DNA from: Aurantiacibacter xanthus
GTDB taxonomy: Bacteria; Pseudomonadota; Alphaproteobacteria; Sphingomonadales; Sphingomonadaceae
Assembly: GCF_003584015.1 (NCBI RefSeq)
Contig: NZ_QXFM01000057.1
Coordinates: forward strand, 1 to 64,000
Length of the DNA: 64,000 nt
Direction: 5' to 3'
A program made the translations under genes and the position numbers. The notes under the pieces were generated by a model, which saw only the letters and a program-made list of their open reading frames with translations, ran no database searches and was not told where the DNA came from. This document shows positions 8,690 to 17,860 of this stretch, piece by piece (position 1 is the first letter of the stretch; every line of letters begins with the position of its first letter).

Positions 8690-10270
8690 CTAGGGCACCA
8701 GTACCGTATCGACCGGCAAGGGCGCGGTCTCGGGATAGTCGAGGATATAGTGCAAGCCCCGGCTTTCATGCCGCTTCAGGGCGCTTTGCACGATCAGGTC
8801 CGCGCATTGCAGCAGGTTGCGCAGTTCGACGAGATCGGTGGTGACCGTGAAGTGGCCGTAATAGTCCTCCACCTCGGTGTGCAGCAGCTTGATCCGGTGC
8901 GCCGCGCGTTCGAGCCGCTTGGTGGTGCGCACGATGCCGACGTAGTTCCACATGAAGCGGCGGATCTCGGTCCAGTTCTGCTTGATCACCACCTCTTCAT
9001 CCGAATCGGTAACGCGGCTTTCGTCCCAGCCGCTGATCGGCGGGACGGCCTCGAAGCTGTCCCACCGCGCAAGGATGTCGCGCGCGGCGGCATCGCCGAA
9101 CACGAAGCATTCGAGCAGGGAGTTCGACGCCAGCCGGTTCGCCCCGTGCAGCCCGCTCTCGGTGCATTCGCCCGCAGCATAGAGCCCCGGCAGATCGGTG
9201 CGGCCATCGAGGTCGATCACGATCCCGCCGCAGGTATAGTGCTGCGCGGGCACCACCGGGATCGGCTCTTTGGTCATGTCGATGCCGAGCGTTTCGAGCT
9301 TGTCGTAGATGGTGGGGAAATGCTCCATCACGAATTCGGGCGGCTGGTGGCTGATGTCGAGATGGACATAGTCGAGCCCGTAGCGCTTGATCTGATCGTC
9401 GATGGCCCTTGCCACGACGTCACGAGGCGCCAGTTCCATCCGCTCGGGGTCGTAGTCGACCATGAAGCGGTGGCCGGTCTCGGGGTGGAGCAGATGCCCG
9501 CCCTCGCCGCGCACGGCCTCGGTGATGAGGAAGTTCTTGATTTCGAGGTTGTAGAGGCAGGTCGGGTGGAACTGCATCATCTCCATGTTGGAGACGCGCG
9601 CGCCCGCCCGCCAGGCCATGGCGATGCCGTCGCCGGTGGCGCCGCGCGGGGCGGTCGAAAACTGGTAGACGCGCCCCGCCCCACCGCTCGCCAGCACCGT
9701 TGCGCGGGCGGTATGGGCGACGACCTTGCCCGTCGTGGTGTCGAGCGCATAGGCACCCCAGACCCGGCCCGAGCCCGAATAGCGCTCCTCGTGCCGCCCG
9801 GTGATCAGCTCGACGCAGGTCTGGTTGGGCAGCAGGGTGATGTTGGGATTTTCCTCCGCCGCCTTGAGCAGTGCAGCCTGCACCGCCCAGCCGGTGGCGT
9901 CGTCGACATGGACGATCCGGCGGTGCGAGTGCCCGCCCTCGCGGGTGAGGTGAAGGTGGTCGCTCTCACGGTTGAACGGCACGCCCAGCTCGCACAGCCG
10001 GTCGATCGCCTCGGGCGCGTGCGAGATCACGAATTCGACCGTCTCGCGGTCGTTGAGGCCCGCGCCCGCCACCATGGTGTCGCGGATATGGTCCTCGAAG
10101 GTATCGCCCGCATCGAGCACGGCGGCGATCCCGCCCTGCGCCCAGGCGGTGGAGCCGCTGGTGAGCTTGCCCTTGGCCAGCACCAGCACCTTGAGCTTCG
10201 TTGCAAGCGTGAGCGCGGCAGTAAGGCCGGCGGCGCCCGAGCCGATGATGAGGACGTCGTGCGATGTCAT
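8690..10270 (-). CDS. nadB: L-aspartate oxidase
   Basis: A 526-residue flavoprotein that oxidises L-aspartate to iminoaspartate, the first step of de novo NAD synthesis. The FAD-binding GSGAAGLTAA is near residue 10. The fumarate-reductase/succinate-dehydrogenase-type signature STAWAQGGIAA, the REGGHSHRRI substrate region, YTCGGI and GLHGANRLASNSLLE follow. The length matches the family. nadA and nadC are not adjacent. Confidence 0.93.
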   Translation of the reverse strand: MTSHDVLIIGSGAAGLTAALTLATKLKVLVLAKGKLTSGSTAWAQGGIAAVLDAGDTFEDHIRDTMVAGAGLNDRETVEFVISHAPEAIDRLCELGVPFNRESDHLHLTREGGHSHRRIVHVDDATGWAVQAALLKAAEENPNITLLPNQTCVELITGRHEERYSGSGRVWGAYALDTTTGKVVAHTARATVLASGGAGRVYQFSTAPRGATGDGIAMAWRAGARVSNMEMMQFHPTCLYNLEIKNFLITEAVRGEGGHLLHPETGHRFMVDYDPERMELAPRDVVARAIDDQIKRYGLDYVHLDISHQPPEFVMEHFPTIYDKLETLGIDMTKEPIPVVPAQHYTCGGIVIDLDGRTDLPGLYAAGECTESGLHGANRLASNSLLECFVFGDAAARDILARWDSFEAVPPISGWDESRVTDSDEEVVIKQNWTEIRRFMWNYVGIVRTTKRLERAAHRIKLLHTEVEDYYGHFTVTTDLVELRNLLQCADLIVQSALKRHESRGLHYILDYPETAPLPVDTVLVP

Positions 10271-10357
10271 CGTGGCGTCATGGCCCGAGCTTTGAAGCTC
10301 GGCAAGTGAGGTCAGGCAAGTTTTTCGTCGCTGGGCAGCCCCGCACGCCGCATCGGC

Positions 10358-12268
10358 TCAGGCCGGATCGAAGATTTCGTCGGCGACGGCCACCGAGCCT
10401 TCTTCCTCGCCGGCCATGCAGGTCTGATTGCGACCGCGTTCCTTCGCGCGATAGAGCCGCCGGTCGGCGAGCGTGATACATTCGTCCATCCGCTCCGCCT
10501 CGTCCAGCCGGGCGACCCCCGCGCTGAACCGGAGCCGGTAGTCGGCGGAGAAATCGAACCGCTCCTGCTCGGCAGCCTCGCGAATCCGCTCGACGATGCG
10601 CGCCGCCTCGTGCGCCTTCGCGCCCGGCGCGATCAGGAGAAACTCCTCCCCGCCCCAGCGACCGACCACATCGCCGGGCCGCACATTGCCTTCGACAATG
10701 CGCGCAAACACGCTCAGCACCTGATCGCCCGCATCGTGACCGAACCTGTCGTTGCAGGCCTTGAAGTGGTCGATGTCGATCAGCGCCAGCGAGGCGCGCG
10801 GCGCGGCAAGGCTGGAATGGCGCAGCGCCTCGTCGGCCATTTCCAGCGTGGCCCGGCGATTGCACAGACCGGTCAGCGGGTCGGTCATGGCGAGATGGCG
10901 GAACCGGCGCCGATGGCGCAGCAGGATGAAGACGATCGCGCCCAGCAACGAAAAGATGATGACCGCCCCGGCAATGACCACGCTGGCCAGCCATAGCCGC
11001 GCTTCGCTCCTGCGTTGCTCTTCGGCGAGGTTGCCTTGCAGTTCCTCCGTTTGGAAACGCGCCCGCATAGCGGTTATCCCGCTTTGCAGCTCCGACTTGT
11101 AAAAAGCGTCCGCCACTTGGCGGGCCCTGCGCAAATCGGCATAGGCCTCGCCATTCCGGTTCAGCGCGGCGAGGGCCTGGGCACGCGTGTCCAGAGCCAT
11201 GACCAGGTCGTCCTGCTGTGCGGTTGCGGATTCGTTGGCAATCAGCGGATCGAGCAAGCGCAGCACACCGGCGGCATCACCCCGTTCGCCGAGCAATCTG
11301 GCCATCAGGGCAGTGACCGAAAACCGCATGGGTTCCCCTTCCTCGGTCAGGGCCGCGTAAGCCTGTTCGCAAGCCGGAATGGCTTGCGCGAGAGCCTCGC
11401 CCTCCAGCGCAGCGCGACAGGTGCCAAGCTGCGCATAGGCGACCGCATAGGCATTGCCGACATGGCGCGCCTGATCCGCCGAAGCGCTGAAATCGCGCAG
11501 CGCGCGATCCCAGTCGCCGGCAGAAAGTTCGACCGAACCACGCAGGAACAGATCGTTCGCGGCAAGATCGCTCATCCCCAGCGCCAGCTCGATCTTGAGC
11601 GCTTCGGAATGGAGCTGCTCGGCATAGGCGAAGTCGTAGCCCTGCGAGACGAAATAGCCGAGCATCGAGGCCGCCTGTGCTCTGGGGGCAGACATCCGCT
11701 TGCCGGCGCTGTTGCGATAGGCCTGCGCGGCAAAGGCAAATGCCTCACGCGGCCGGTCCAGCTCGGAAAAGTAATAGGCAAAATCGATGGCGCGACAGAT
11801 TTTGGCAGTGCTGCCCGATGGCAAGGCATGGAACTCGCGCTCCAGCGCTTCGAGCATCTGCAAGGCTTCGCCCCGATCCTCCATCTCGCCGACCCCATCG
11901 AGGCGCAGAAACAGCCGCAGCTGCTCGGAAGATGCGAGAGATGCGGCGGCACGGCGCGCCTGTTCTCTGGCGTCCGAGACAGTTTTTCCGGTCATCGCAA
12001 GGGCAATGGTTTGCGCCGCATAGAGCTCGGCGATGCGGAGCTTGCTGGCCGGATCGGTTTCGGCGATTTCCCTGGCGATATAGCTTACCGCAGCCACAGG
12101 ATCGCGCCCGATCTCGATCTCCACCCGGGTGATCGCAGGATCCTCGCTGCCGACACAGCGGGCCGCCGCCTCAGCGCTTTGCAAAGTGCAGGCCACCGCG
12201 ATCCCGGCGGCGAACACGCGGAGGCCTCGCCGAAGCGGCGCAGGACAAGAAGGGGCCTGTTCTCGCAC
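10358..12268 (-). CDS. TPR-containing diguanylate cyclase (GGDEF)
   Basis: A 636-residue membrane signalling protein. A signal peptide (about residues 15-36) leads into a helical, TPR-like periplasmic region to about residue 400. A transmembrane helix follows (LWLASVVIAGAVIIFSLLGA), then a C-terminal GGDEF domain. The catalytic signature is GGEEF (in GRWGGEEFLLIAPG), and the IDIDHFKACNDRFGHDAGD motif is intact, so c-di-GMP synthesis is likely. The allosteric RxxD site is not obvious. The start codon is GTG at 12268. The signal sensed is unknown. Confidence 0.87.
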   Translation of the reverse strand: MREQAPSCPAPLRRGLRVFAAGIAVACTLQSAEAAARCVGSEDPAITRVEIEIGRDPVAAVSYIAREIAETDPASKLRIAELYAAQTIALAMTGKTVSDAREQARRAAASLASSEQLRLFLRLDGVGEMEDRGEALQMLEALEREFHALPSGSTAKICRAIDFAYYFSELDRPREAFAFAAQAYRNSAGKRMSAPRAQAASMLGYFVSQGYDFAYAEQLHSEALKIELALGMSDLAANDLFLRGSVELSAGDWDRALRDFSASADQARHVGNAYAVAYAQLGTCRAALEGEALAQAIPACEQAYAALTEEGEPMRFSVTALMARLLGERGDAAGVLRLLDPLIANESATAQQDDLVMALDTRAQALAALNRNGEAYADLRRARQVADAFYKSELQSGITAMRARFQTEELQGNLAEEQRRSEARLWLASVVIAGAVIIFSLLGAIVFILLRHRRRFRHLAMTDPLTGLCNRRATLEMADEALRHSSLAAPRASLALIDIDHFKACNDRFGHDAGDQVLSVFARIVEGNVRPGDVVGRWGGEEFLLIAPGAKAHEAARIVERIREAAEQERFDFSADYRLRFSAGVARLDEAERMDECITLADRRLYRAKERGRNQTCMAGEEEGSVAVADEIFDPA

Positions 12269-12362
12269 ATGGTGGGCGTACGAGACAGGCCTTTACCAAT
12301 CGTTATTCCCGTTATGGGTACCGCGACCTCGTGCCTTCGCGTGGTCTGGACTGACTCTCCCG

Positions 12363-13298
12363 TCAGGCCCCGGCGCTGGTCAACTGGACGAACACGTCTT
12401 CCAGATCGGCCTCGCGCGTGGTCACATCTTCGATTGCGAAGCCTGCCTCCTGCAACCGCGCCAGCACCTTGCCCGCATTGCTCTCGCGTTTGTCGTAAGT
12501 GACCTCGATCAGCCGCTCGCCCGCTTTCTCGACCTTGCGGAAATGCGGATCGGACGGCAGTTCGGTCACTTCCTTGTCGACCGTGACGGCGACGATCTTT
12601 TCGCCCATCTGGCCGATCAGCTCAGCGGTGGGCTTGTTCGCCACCAGCTCGCCGTGGTTGATGATGGCGATGCGGTCGCACAGCTGCTCGGCCTCTTCGA
12701 GATAGTGCGTGGTCAGCACCACGGTCACGCCTTGCGCGTTCAGCTCCTGCACCAGCTCCCACAATTGCCGCCGCAGCTCCACGTCGACGCCCGCGGTCGG
12801 CTCGTCGAGCACGAGGATCGGCGGCGAGTGGACCATGGCCTTGGCGATCAGCAGCCGCCGCTTCATCCCGCCCGACAGCGTGCGGGCATAGGCATCGCGC
12901 TTGTCCTCCAGCCGCACCGCGCGCAGCAGCTCTTCGGAACGGCGCAGCGCCCTGGCGATACCGTACATCCCGCCCTGATTCTCCAGCACCTCGAACGGGG
13001 TGAAGAACGGGTCGAACACGATCTCCTGCGGCACGATCCCGATCGAGAGCTTCGCATTACGCGGATGCGCGTCGATATCGTGGCCCCAGATGCTTATCGA
13101 GCCCGAGGTCTTGTTGACCAGCCCGGCCATGATGTTGATCAGGGTCGACTTGCCCGCGCCATTGGGGCCGAGCAGGCCGAACACGCCGCCCTGCGGCACG
13201 TCGAAGGAAAGGCCTTTCAGCGCCAGCTTCGGCTCGGCCTTGCCCGACCCTGCATAACGCTTCACCACATCGCGGATTTCAATCGCTGCCTCGCTCAT
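12363..13298 (-). CDS. ABC transporter ATP-binding protein
   Basis: A 311-residue ATPase of the ABC-2/drug-export type. It has Walker A GPNGAGKST (about residue 44), signature LSGGMKRR, Walker B ILVLDEPTAGVD, the H-loop TTHYLEEAE, and the C-terminal extension usual in this group. The ATG at 13298 (MSEAAIE) is chosen over the frame to 13403. No permease gene adjoins it on either side, so its partner must lie elsewhere. Confidence 0.88.
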   Translation of the reverse strand: MSEAAIEIRDVVKRYAGSGKAEPKLALKGLSFDVPQGGVFGLLGPNGAGKSTLINIMAGLVNKTSGSISIWGHDIDAHPRNAKLSIGIVPQEIVFDPFFTPFEVLENQGGMYGIARALRRSEELLRAVRLEDKRDAYARTLSGGMKRRLLIAKAMVHSPPILVLDEPTAGVDVELRRQLWELVQELNAQGVTVVLTTHYLEEAEQLCDRIAIINHGELVANKPTAELIGQMGEKIVAVTVDKEVTELPSDPHFRKVEKAGERLIEVTYDKRESNAGKVLARLQEAGFAIEDVTTREADLEDVFVQLTSAGA

Positions 13299-13390
13299 GG
13301 CGCATCCAATGCGCGCTCGCCCGGCCCGAGGCAAGGGGCAGGGCGCCAACCATATTGCGAATCCGCCCGCTCCGCAGTAGGGCTGGCGGC

Positions 13391-13618
13391 ATGGATACGG
13401 CACCTGAAACCACCATCGTCGACACCCACCGCGTCTGGTGCGACGGCGCCGGCGATATTCGCGGCGGAGAGAACTATCGCCCCGCCTCGCTCGGCCATCC
13501 GCGCGTGTGGATGGAAATCGACGAAAAGGGCTATGTCGACTGCGGCTATTGCGACCGGCGCTTCGTGCTGGCCGGCGGTGCTGCGGACGAGGGAACCGTT
13601 ACCGGCGCTGCCGCCTGA
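13391..13618 (+). CDS. CHCC zinc-finger protein (NDUFS6-like)
   Basis: A 75-residue protein with the zf-CHCC pattern: VWCDG, then HPRVWMEIDEKG, then CGYCDRRF. The Cys, His, Cys and Cys ligands are all present. The domain is found in the mitochondrial complex I subunit NDUFS6 and in many free-standing alphaproteobacterial proteins. A role in respiratory complex assembly is possible but not shown. It is divergent from the ABC gene. Confidence 0.8.
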   Translation: MDTAPETTIVDTHRVWCDGAGDIRGGENYRPASLGHPRVWMEIDEKGYVDCGYCDRRFVLAGGAADEGTVTGAAA

Positions 13619-13736
13619 GCGCGCAGCTGCCCCCCCCGGTGGGGACAGAACGAAAAAACTCTCCTTCCCGTTCTGAGGTCATGGCAGGTTCATTCCGTCT
13701 ATGAGATGGTACTGCCATAAGAACAGGAGAGCATCC

Positions 13737-14135
13737 ATGAAGCCTCTAATTGCACTTGCCGCCATCTCCGTGCTGGCACTTGGTGTGGCACCGGCCTCCG
13801 CAGAAACGCCGGCAGAACGGGCCGAAGCCCGCCTTGCCGAACGCCTCGAAGGCCGCACTGCGGGCGAACCCCGCAACTGCATCACGGTGATGAACAACAA
13901 CAAGCTCGAAGTGGTCGAGCGGGTTGGCCTCGTTTACGAGCAGGGCGACACCATCTGGGTCGCGCGCACCACCAGCCCGAATCAGCTGCGGTATGACGAC
14001 ATTCCGATCATCGAGCGGATGGGCAGCCAGCTGTGCCGCCAGGACGTGATGCGCACCGTGGACCGGTCGACCGGCTCGTTCACCGGCGCGCTGTTCCTCG
14101 ATCAGTTCGTGCCCTACACCCGCGCCGCCGACTGA
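13737..14135 (+). CDS. Secreted hypothetical protein
   Basis: A 132-residue protein with a clean Sec signal peptide (MKPLIALAAISVLALGVAPA, cut after ASA). It then has a charged helical stretch and two Cys (NCITVMN and SQLCRQD) that could form a disulfide in the periplasm. The ATG at 13737 has AGGAGA 6 nt upstream. A strong terminator follows. The family is unknown, but similar small secreted proteins are common in this order. Confidence 0.7.
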   Translation: MKPLIALAAISVLALGVAPASAETPAERAEARLAERLEGRTAGEPRNCITVMNNNKLEVVERVGLVYEQGDTIWVARTTSPNQLRYDDIPIIERMGSQLCRQDVMRTVDRSTGSFTGALFLDQFVPYTRAAD

Positions 14136-14161
14136 TCGTTTCCGCCCGCCGCGGCAAGACG

Positions 14162-14200
14162 AAACCCGCCCGCGCCCCGGCGCGAGGCGGGTTTTGTTTA
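14162..14200 (+). terminator. Intrinsic terminator
   Basis: Stem AAACCCGCC / GGCGGGTTT with an inner CGCGCC/GGCGCG stem, followed by TTTGTTTA. It lies 26 bp after the stop of the secreted protein gene. Confidence 0.8.
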
Positions 14201-14214
14201 TCCGGCGCCGGGCG

Positions 14215-15159
14215 CTATTCGCGGATCACGCAGCGGAAGCCGATATGGCTGGTCGAGCTGTCGATCGCCTGCCCCTGCCGCGCCGCGGGGCGGTAGCGCT
14301 GGCAGTAGTTTTCCGCGCACAGGTGCGATCCGCCCTTGGTCACGCGCCGCCCCATCTTCGGGCTGGCGCTCTGGCGGTCGAAGCTTTCGGATTTGCGCCC
14401 CCCGCGCGGATTGTCGATCACGCAGCAGGCATCGGGCTTGCGCTTCTCCACCGCCTGCGGCTGGGAATACCAGTCGGCGGTCCACTCCCACACGTTGCCG
14501 ATCATGTCGTAGAGCCCGAAGTCGTTGGGCGGGAAGCTGCGCACCGGGCTGGTGCGCTCCCAGCCGTCTTCCATGGTGTTGGCGAAGGGGAACAGGCCCT
14601 GCCAGTAGTTCGCCAGCATCGCCCCGCCCGGTGCCAGTTCATCGCCCCAGGCATAGGCGCGGCCATCGGTGTGGCCACCAAGCGCGGCATATTCGAACTC
14701 GGCCTCGGTCGGCAGCGCCTTGCCCGCCCACTGCGCATAGGCCAGCGCATCGCCATGGGTGACATGGACCACAGGGTGATCCTCCAGCCCCTCGAGCGAA
14801 CTGTCCGGCCCGGTCGGATGGCGCCAGTCCGCACCCGCCATGAAGGTCCACCACTGGCCATAATCGTCGAGCCGCACCGGTGTTGCCGTGCGCTGGAACA
14901 CCAGCGATCCGGGCACCACCATGGACAGGTCGAGATCGGGATAGTCCTTCGGGTCGGGCGCGATCTCGGCGAAGGTGGTGAACCCGGTCTCCTCCACGAA
15001 GCGGGCGAACTCGCGGTTGGTCACCGGTGCCTCGTCGATCAGGAACGGCCCGACCTGCACCTGCCGGACCGGTCGCTCCTCGGGGTAGAAGCTCTCCGAC
15101 CCCATCGGGAAGACACCGCCATCGAGGCGCACCATTCTGTCAGTTTTCATCTCGGCCAT
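14215..15159 (-). CDS. Formylglycine-generating enzyme family protein
   Basis: About 314 residues of the SUMF1/FGE fold. These enzymes oxidise a sulfatase active-site cysteine to formylglycine. Typical motifs are GGVFPMGS, RPVRQVQVGPFLIDEAPVTN, HPVVHVTHGDALAYAQWAGK, LPTEAEFEYA, MIGNVWEWTADWY and GFRCV. The two catalytic cysteines of true FGEs are present in GGSHLCAENYCQRYRPAAR, so this is probably an active FGE and not one of the related enzymes that lack them. Start 15159 (MAEMK) or 15150 (MKTD) cannot be separated. No sulfatase gene is in the window. Confidence 0.87.
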   Translation of the reverse strand: MAEMKTDRMVRLDGGVFPMGSESFYPEERPVRQVQVGPFLIDEAPVTNREFARFVEETGFTTFAEIAPDPKDYPDLDLSMVVPGSLVFQRTATPVRLDDYGQWWTFMAGADWRHPTGPDSSLEGLEDHPVVHVTHGDALAYAQWAGKALPTEAEFEYAALGGHTDGRAYAWGDELAPGGAMLANYWQGLFPFANTMEDGWERTSPVRSFPPNDFGLYDMIGNVWEWTADWYSQPQAVEKRKPDACCVIDNPRGGRKSESFDRQSASPKMGRRVTKGGSHLCAENYCQRYRPAARQGQAIDSSTSHIGFRCVIRE

Positions 15160-15198
15160 CTCGCACAATGCGGCGCGCCGGAAGCACGCCGTCAAACG

Positions 15199-16671
15199 TC
15201 AGCCCGGCTTTTGACGACCCACAGCCACTTCGTAAAGCCGGCCGTCTTGCCGCAGCGCTCCGTCGATCATTCCGAGCAACCGGCGGCAGTCCTGCTCCAC
15301 CTGCCGTTCGCGCACATTCGCCACGGCCAGCATCAACCCCGAACGCGGCTGCGAAGCCCCGGCGAACCACGGCGACAGCGGCGCGGGGCCGAGGCCATGG
15401 GCGCGTGCCGCGCGCGCCAGATGCTGATCGTCGAAACCATCGGGCAAGGGCAGCAACACCGACAGCGCCGCCGGAGCCGCCTGCTCCACGCCCAGCCCGG
15501 CGAGCGTTTGCAGCAACCGCTCGCGCCGCTGCCCATAGAGCCGCCGCATCCGCCGCAGATGGCGCAGGTAGTGCCCCTCGCGCAGGAAGCTGACCAGAGC
15601 GCACTGCGCGGCGGGATTGGGCGGGGCCGTCAGCCAGGTCGCCACGTCGATCAGCCGCCGCGCCAGTGGCAGCGGCGCGACGAGAAATCCGATCCCCACC
15701 ATCGGCGCAATCGTCTTGCTGAATGTGCCGATATGGATGACCCGCTCGGCCCCCTCGTCCGCCGCCATCGCATCGGGCGAACGTCCGGCAAGATGCAGCT
15801 CGGCCAGATAGTCGTCTTCGATGATCCAGCTGCGATTACGGGCGGCCCATGCGATCAGCGCCTGCCGCCGATGCGGCGCCAGCAACACGCCGCGCGGGGC
15901 CTGCTGGCCGGGCGTGACGATGGCCAGCGCCGCGTGCGGGGCCAGTTCGCACCCACGCTCCACCACCAGCCCTGCGTCATCGACCGGCACCGCAACCGGA
16001 TGAATACCCGACAGCTCCAGCGCGAAGCGGGTCACAGGATAGCCGGGGTCTTCGATCCAGGCCTGCTTGCCGCCCGCACCGATGGCCCGCAGCGCAATGC
16101 CGAGCCCGTCGCGATAGCCGCTGGTGACGATCACCTGCTCCGGTGAGCAGGTGATCCCGCGCGCGATGGCAAGGTGCGAGGCGATCGCCGCGCGCAGCTC
16201 GGGCAGGCCGCGCGGATCGCTGTAGGCGGATTGCAACGATGTCGCCTGCACCGCCTGCCGGTGCAGCCGCGCCCACAGCGTGGCGGGGAAGGCATCATGC
16301 GCCGGAACGCCCATCTGGAACACCAGCGCGCTGCCCGAGCGAAAATGATAGTCCTCGGGCAGCAGCCCGGCGCCGTCTGCGGCAACCGCATGGAGGCCCG
16401 CCGGCAACCGGGCGACCACACGGGTGCCAGCCGATCCGGCGGCATGGAGCAGGCCCCGGTCGATCAGTTTCTCATAGGCCGCCCTGACCGTGCCGCGCGC
16501 AACGCCCAGCTGAGAGGCAAGATCACGCCATGATGGCAGCCGCGCGCCCGGCGGCAACACACGCTGCGCGATAGCCGCCTCGATATGGCCCGCGATCTGA
16601 TCGACCAGCGTCGCCGGGCCTGCCCGGTCAAGCGTCAGTTCGCAGGTCTGCCAGGGCACCTGTGTCGTCAT
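15199..16671 (-). CDS. MocR/PdxR-type GntR-aminotransferase regulator
   Basis: A 490-residue transcription factor. The N-terminal GntR winged helix (LPPGARLPSWRDLASQLGVARGTVRAAY, in part, residues 35-65) is fused to a fold-type I aminotransferase-like domain. The PLP-lysine region is GTFSKTIAP and the DDY motif is IIEDDYLAE. Such proteins sense PLP or amino compounds. Its ATG at 16671 overlaps the azoR stop by 4 bp (ATGA), so it is translated with azoR from one operon instead of lying divergent, as many MocR genes do. Confidence 0.87.
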   Translation of the reverse strand: MTTQVPWQTCELTLDRAGPATLVDQIAGHIEAAIAQRVLPPGARLPSWRDLASQLGVARGTVRAAYEKLIDRGLLHAAGSAGTRVVARLPAGLHAVAADGAGLLPEDYHFRSGSALVFQMGVPAHDAFPATLWARLHRQAVQATSLQSAYSDPRGLPELRAAIASHLAIARGITCSPEQVIVTSGYRDGLGIALRAIGAGGKQAWIEDPGYPVTRFALELSGIHPVAVPVDDAGLVVERGCELAPHAALAIVTPGQQAPRGVLLAPHRRQALIAWAARNRSWIIEDDYLAELHLAGRSPDAMAADEGAERVIHIGTFSKTIAPMVGIGFLVAPLPLARRLIDVATWLTAPPNPAAQCALVSFLREGHYLRHLRRMRRLYGQRRERLLQTLAGLGVEQAAPAALSVLLPLPDGFDDQHLARAARAHGLGPAPLSPWFAGASQPRSGLMLAVANVRERQVEQDCRRLLGMIDGALRQDGRLYEVAVGRQKPG

Positions 16672-17276
16672 GCAACTCCTGTCAGATCCAGAGCCGCCAG
16701 CGTTCTGTTCCGCGCCGCGGCGACCTCGTCTGCTTCGAGGAAAGCCGTAGCCTGTAGCGGCAGGAATTGCAGGGACTTCAGCCCCACGCAAGCGAAGGCG
16801 GCGGTGAGATAGGGCGTCAGGAAATCCGGCTGGTTGGCGCCTTCCCCTGTGAACACCCCGCCGGCGGCAATCCCGATAAACACCGGACGATCGGCCAGCA
16901 TGCCTGTCTTGCCCTCGGGCGTTGGCATGATCGTGCGGCCCACACGCAGCAACTGGTCGAGCCACGCCTTCAGCACCGAGGGGACGGTGAAATTGTGCAT
17001 CGGGGTGCCGATCACGATGGCATCGGCGACCTCGACCTCGCCGATCAGTTGCTCGGACAGGTCCAGCGCCGCGCTTGCCGCCGCCCGCATCGCCGCCGGA
17101 GACGACAGCGCGACCGCATAGTCGGGGCTGGCATGTGGCAGCGGCGCAGTACCGAGGTCGCGCCTGCTGACAGCCGCGCCGGGGGCCGCCTCGACAAGTT
17201 TGTCGACGATGGCCGCCGAAAGCCAGCGGCTGTGCGAAGCGAGCCTCGGGCTGCAATCGATATGAAGAATGGTCAT
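16668..17276 (-). CDS. azoR: FMN-dependent NADH-azoreductase
   Basis: A 202-residue flavodoxin-like quinone/azo reductase. The FMN-binding start ILHIDCSPR...SHSRWLS, the central GTPMHNFTVPSVLKAWLDQL and the later GGVF region match AzoR. It reduces quinones and azo compounds with NADH. It overlaps its neighbours by 4 bp on both sides and so is part of a tight GNAT-azoR-MocR operon. Confidence 0.9.
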   Translation of the reverse strand: MTILHIDCSPRLASHSRWLSAAIVDKLVEAAPGAAVSRRDLGTAPLPHASPDYAVALSSPAAMRAAASAALDLSEQLIGEVEVADAIVIGTPMHNFTVPSVLKAWLDQLLRVGRTIMPTPEGKTGMLADRPVFIGIAAGGVFTGEGANQPDFLTPYLTAAFACVGLKSLQFLPLQATAFLEADEVAAARNRTLAALDLTGVA

Positions 17277-17749
17277 GCCAGCTCCCGCAGGGGTTTCACA
17301 AAGCCGATAGCGATATCGACCAGACCTTCGCGCTTGTAAAAGCGGCGCGCGCTTTCGTTCTCGGCAGCCGTATCGAGCACCAGCCGCGCACAGAACTCAT
17401 CGCCGCCAATCACGCTCAGCTCCGCCAGCAGCGCGGCGCCAAGGCCGTTACCGCGCTCGCTCTCCGCCGTCACGAGGTCGTCGACATAGAGGAAGTCGTC
17501 GTGGATCAGGTTTTCCATCACCCGGTATCCGGCGATGGCGAGCACCCGGTCCCGGTCCCATGCGGCAAGCACACGGTAGCCTTCGGCCGCCATTTCCACC
17601 GCCCGCTCGACCCATTCCTCGACCCCCTTCAGGCGCGGACGCAGTTGCGAGATTACCGGAAAGCAGGCGGCCAGCTCCTCGGGGCTGCGCGCGTGGCGCA
17701 GAACAATCCCGTTGGGCAGGATAACAGGCGAATAGATCTGAGCGTGCAT
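17273..17749 (-). CDS. GNAT family N-acetyltransferase
   Basis: A 158-residue protein with the GNAT acetyl-CoA signature: VDDLVTAESERGNGLGAALLAEL, then NESARRFYKREGL near the C-terminus. The substrate is unknown. It is the first gene of the overlapping set with azoR and the MocR regulator, and its stop overlaps the azoR start (ATGA). Confidence 0.85.
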   Translation of the reverse strand: MHAQIYSPVILPNGIVLRHARSPEELAACFPVISQLRPRLKGVEEWVERAVEMAAEGYRVLAAWDRDRVLAIAGYRVMENLIHDDFLYVDDLVTAESERGNGLGAALLAELSVIGGDEFCARLVLDTAAENESARRFYKREGLVDIAIGFVKPLRELA

Positions 17750-17860
17750 GACAAGGTCTCACGAAGTGGCGGAATTCGCCACGAAGTAATGGCACCGGGG
17801 CGGCCTGATCAGCACCAGGAATGGCCAATGCGACTGGACCAAACCGCCCCTTTCCAACGC

